From contig WRBZ01000063.1 in NCBI GenBank assembly GCA_009784305.1, positions 1 through 6,160 on the forward strand: DNA of 6,160 bases, given 5' to 3'. Positions 6,075-6,160 of the stretch are shown here, piece after piece; position 1 is the first letter of the stretch; the number at the start of each line of letters is the position of its first letter. The stretch comes from Synergistaceae bacterium (lineage in GTDB: Bacteria > Synergistota > Synergistia > Synergistales > Aminobacteriaceae). The notes under the pieces were generated by a model, which saw only the letters and a list, made by a program, of their open reading frames with translations, was not told the origin of the DNA and ran no database searches. A program made the position numbers and the translations under genes.

Positions 6075-6110
6075 GTACGCCTACTTAACGGTGAGCCTGT
6101 TCTTTTTCAG

Positions 6111-6160
6111 TCACATCGCGCTCGCATAACCGTCCCCCGAAATGATGATATGGTCATCAA
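6111..6160 (-). CDS. Possible 3' end of a convergent gene entering from the right edge (partial)
   Basis: On the minus strand one frame is open from the window edge to TGA at 6111-6113 and encodes 15 residues ending in DDHIIISGDGYASAM. The composition looks protein-like, and the frame is followed by hairpins at 6044-6069 and 5904-5930 that can both terminate minus-strand transcription. It is too short to identify. The other strand is also open here, so coding on the minus strand is an inference from the terminators and residue composition. Confidence 0.35.
   Translation of the reverse strand, partial: DDHIIISGDGYASAM

Noticed and set aside
1..6160. CRISPR array, tRNA or rRNA gene, insertion sequence or attachment site
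   Set aside because: No regularly spaced repeats, tRNA-like cloverleaf, rRNA segment, transposase motif or target-site duplication was seen in reading through the window.

Overview
The window reads as ordinary bacterial chromosome. A tight housekeeping operon on the + strand is followed by two free-standing metabolic or transport genes, with a decayed gene remnant between them. Moderate GC, good Shine-Dalgarno sites and the order miaA - ispH - S1 protein suggest an anaerobic, Firmicutes-like or Synergistota-like bacterium that uses the MEP isoprenoid pathway. This placement is an inference from gene order and protein style; no rRNA or other marker is present.

Layout. Positions 1-90 are the 3' end of an unrecognised + strand gene whose stop overlaps the start of miaA (tRNA A37 dimethylallyltransferase, 90-1058). 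The 3' end of miaA overlaps ispH (HMBPP reductase, 1039-1890). Ribosomal protein S1 (1904-3400) follows after 13 bases. The four genes look like one translationally coupled operon. IspH produces DMAPP (and IPP), and DMAPP is the substrate of MiaA, so the first two complete genes are linked biochemically; S1 adds a translation function. A 135-base gap holding a nested inverted repeat leads to ilvE (branched-chain aminotransferase, 3536-4606), which has a more GC-rich codon style.

The 578 bases between ilvE and the aquaporin gene contain no intact gene. On the minus strand, about 4623-4876, is a broken C-terminal fragment of a CitG/MdcB-family protein (triphosphoribosyl-dephospho-CoA synthase) spread over three frames with an internal deletion. 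Its frame stays open upstream to about 5008 but no longer resembles CitG there. An AT-rich stretch with small dyads and a good extended -10 promoter then leads to an AqpZ-type aquaporin (5185-5853).

After aqpZ, 5854-6110 is non-coding and has two hairpins. One (6044-6074) is a strong, probably bidirectional terminator. The other (5904-5930) works as an intrinsic terminator only when read on the minus strand. Together they suggest a convergent minus-strand gene entering from the right edge, whose last codons may be 6111-6160. I see no undescribed system here. The main non-routine observation is the citG remnant.
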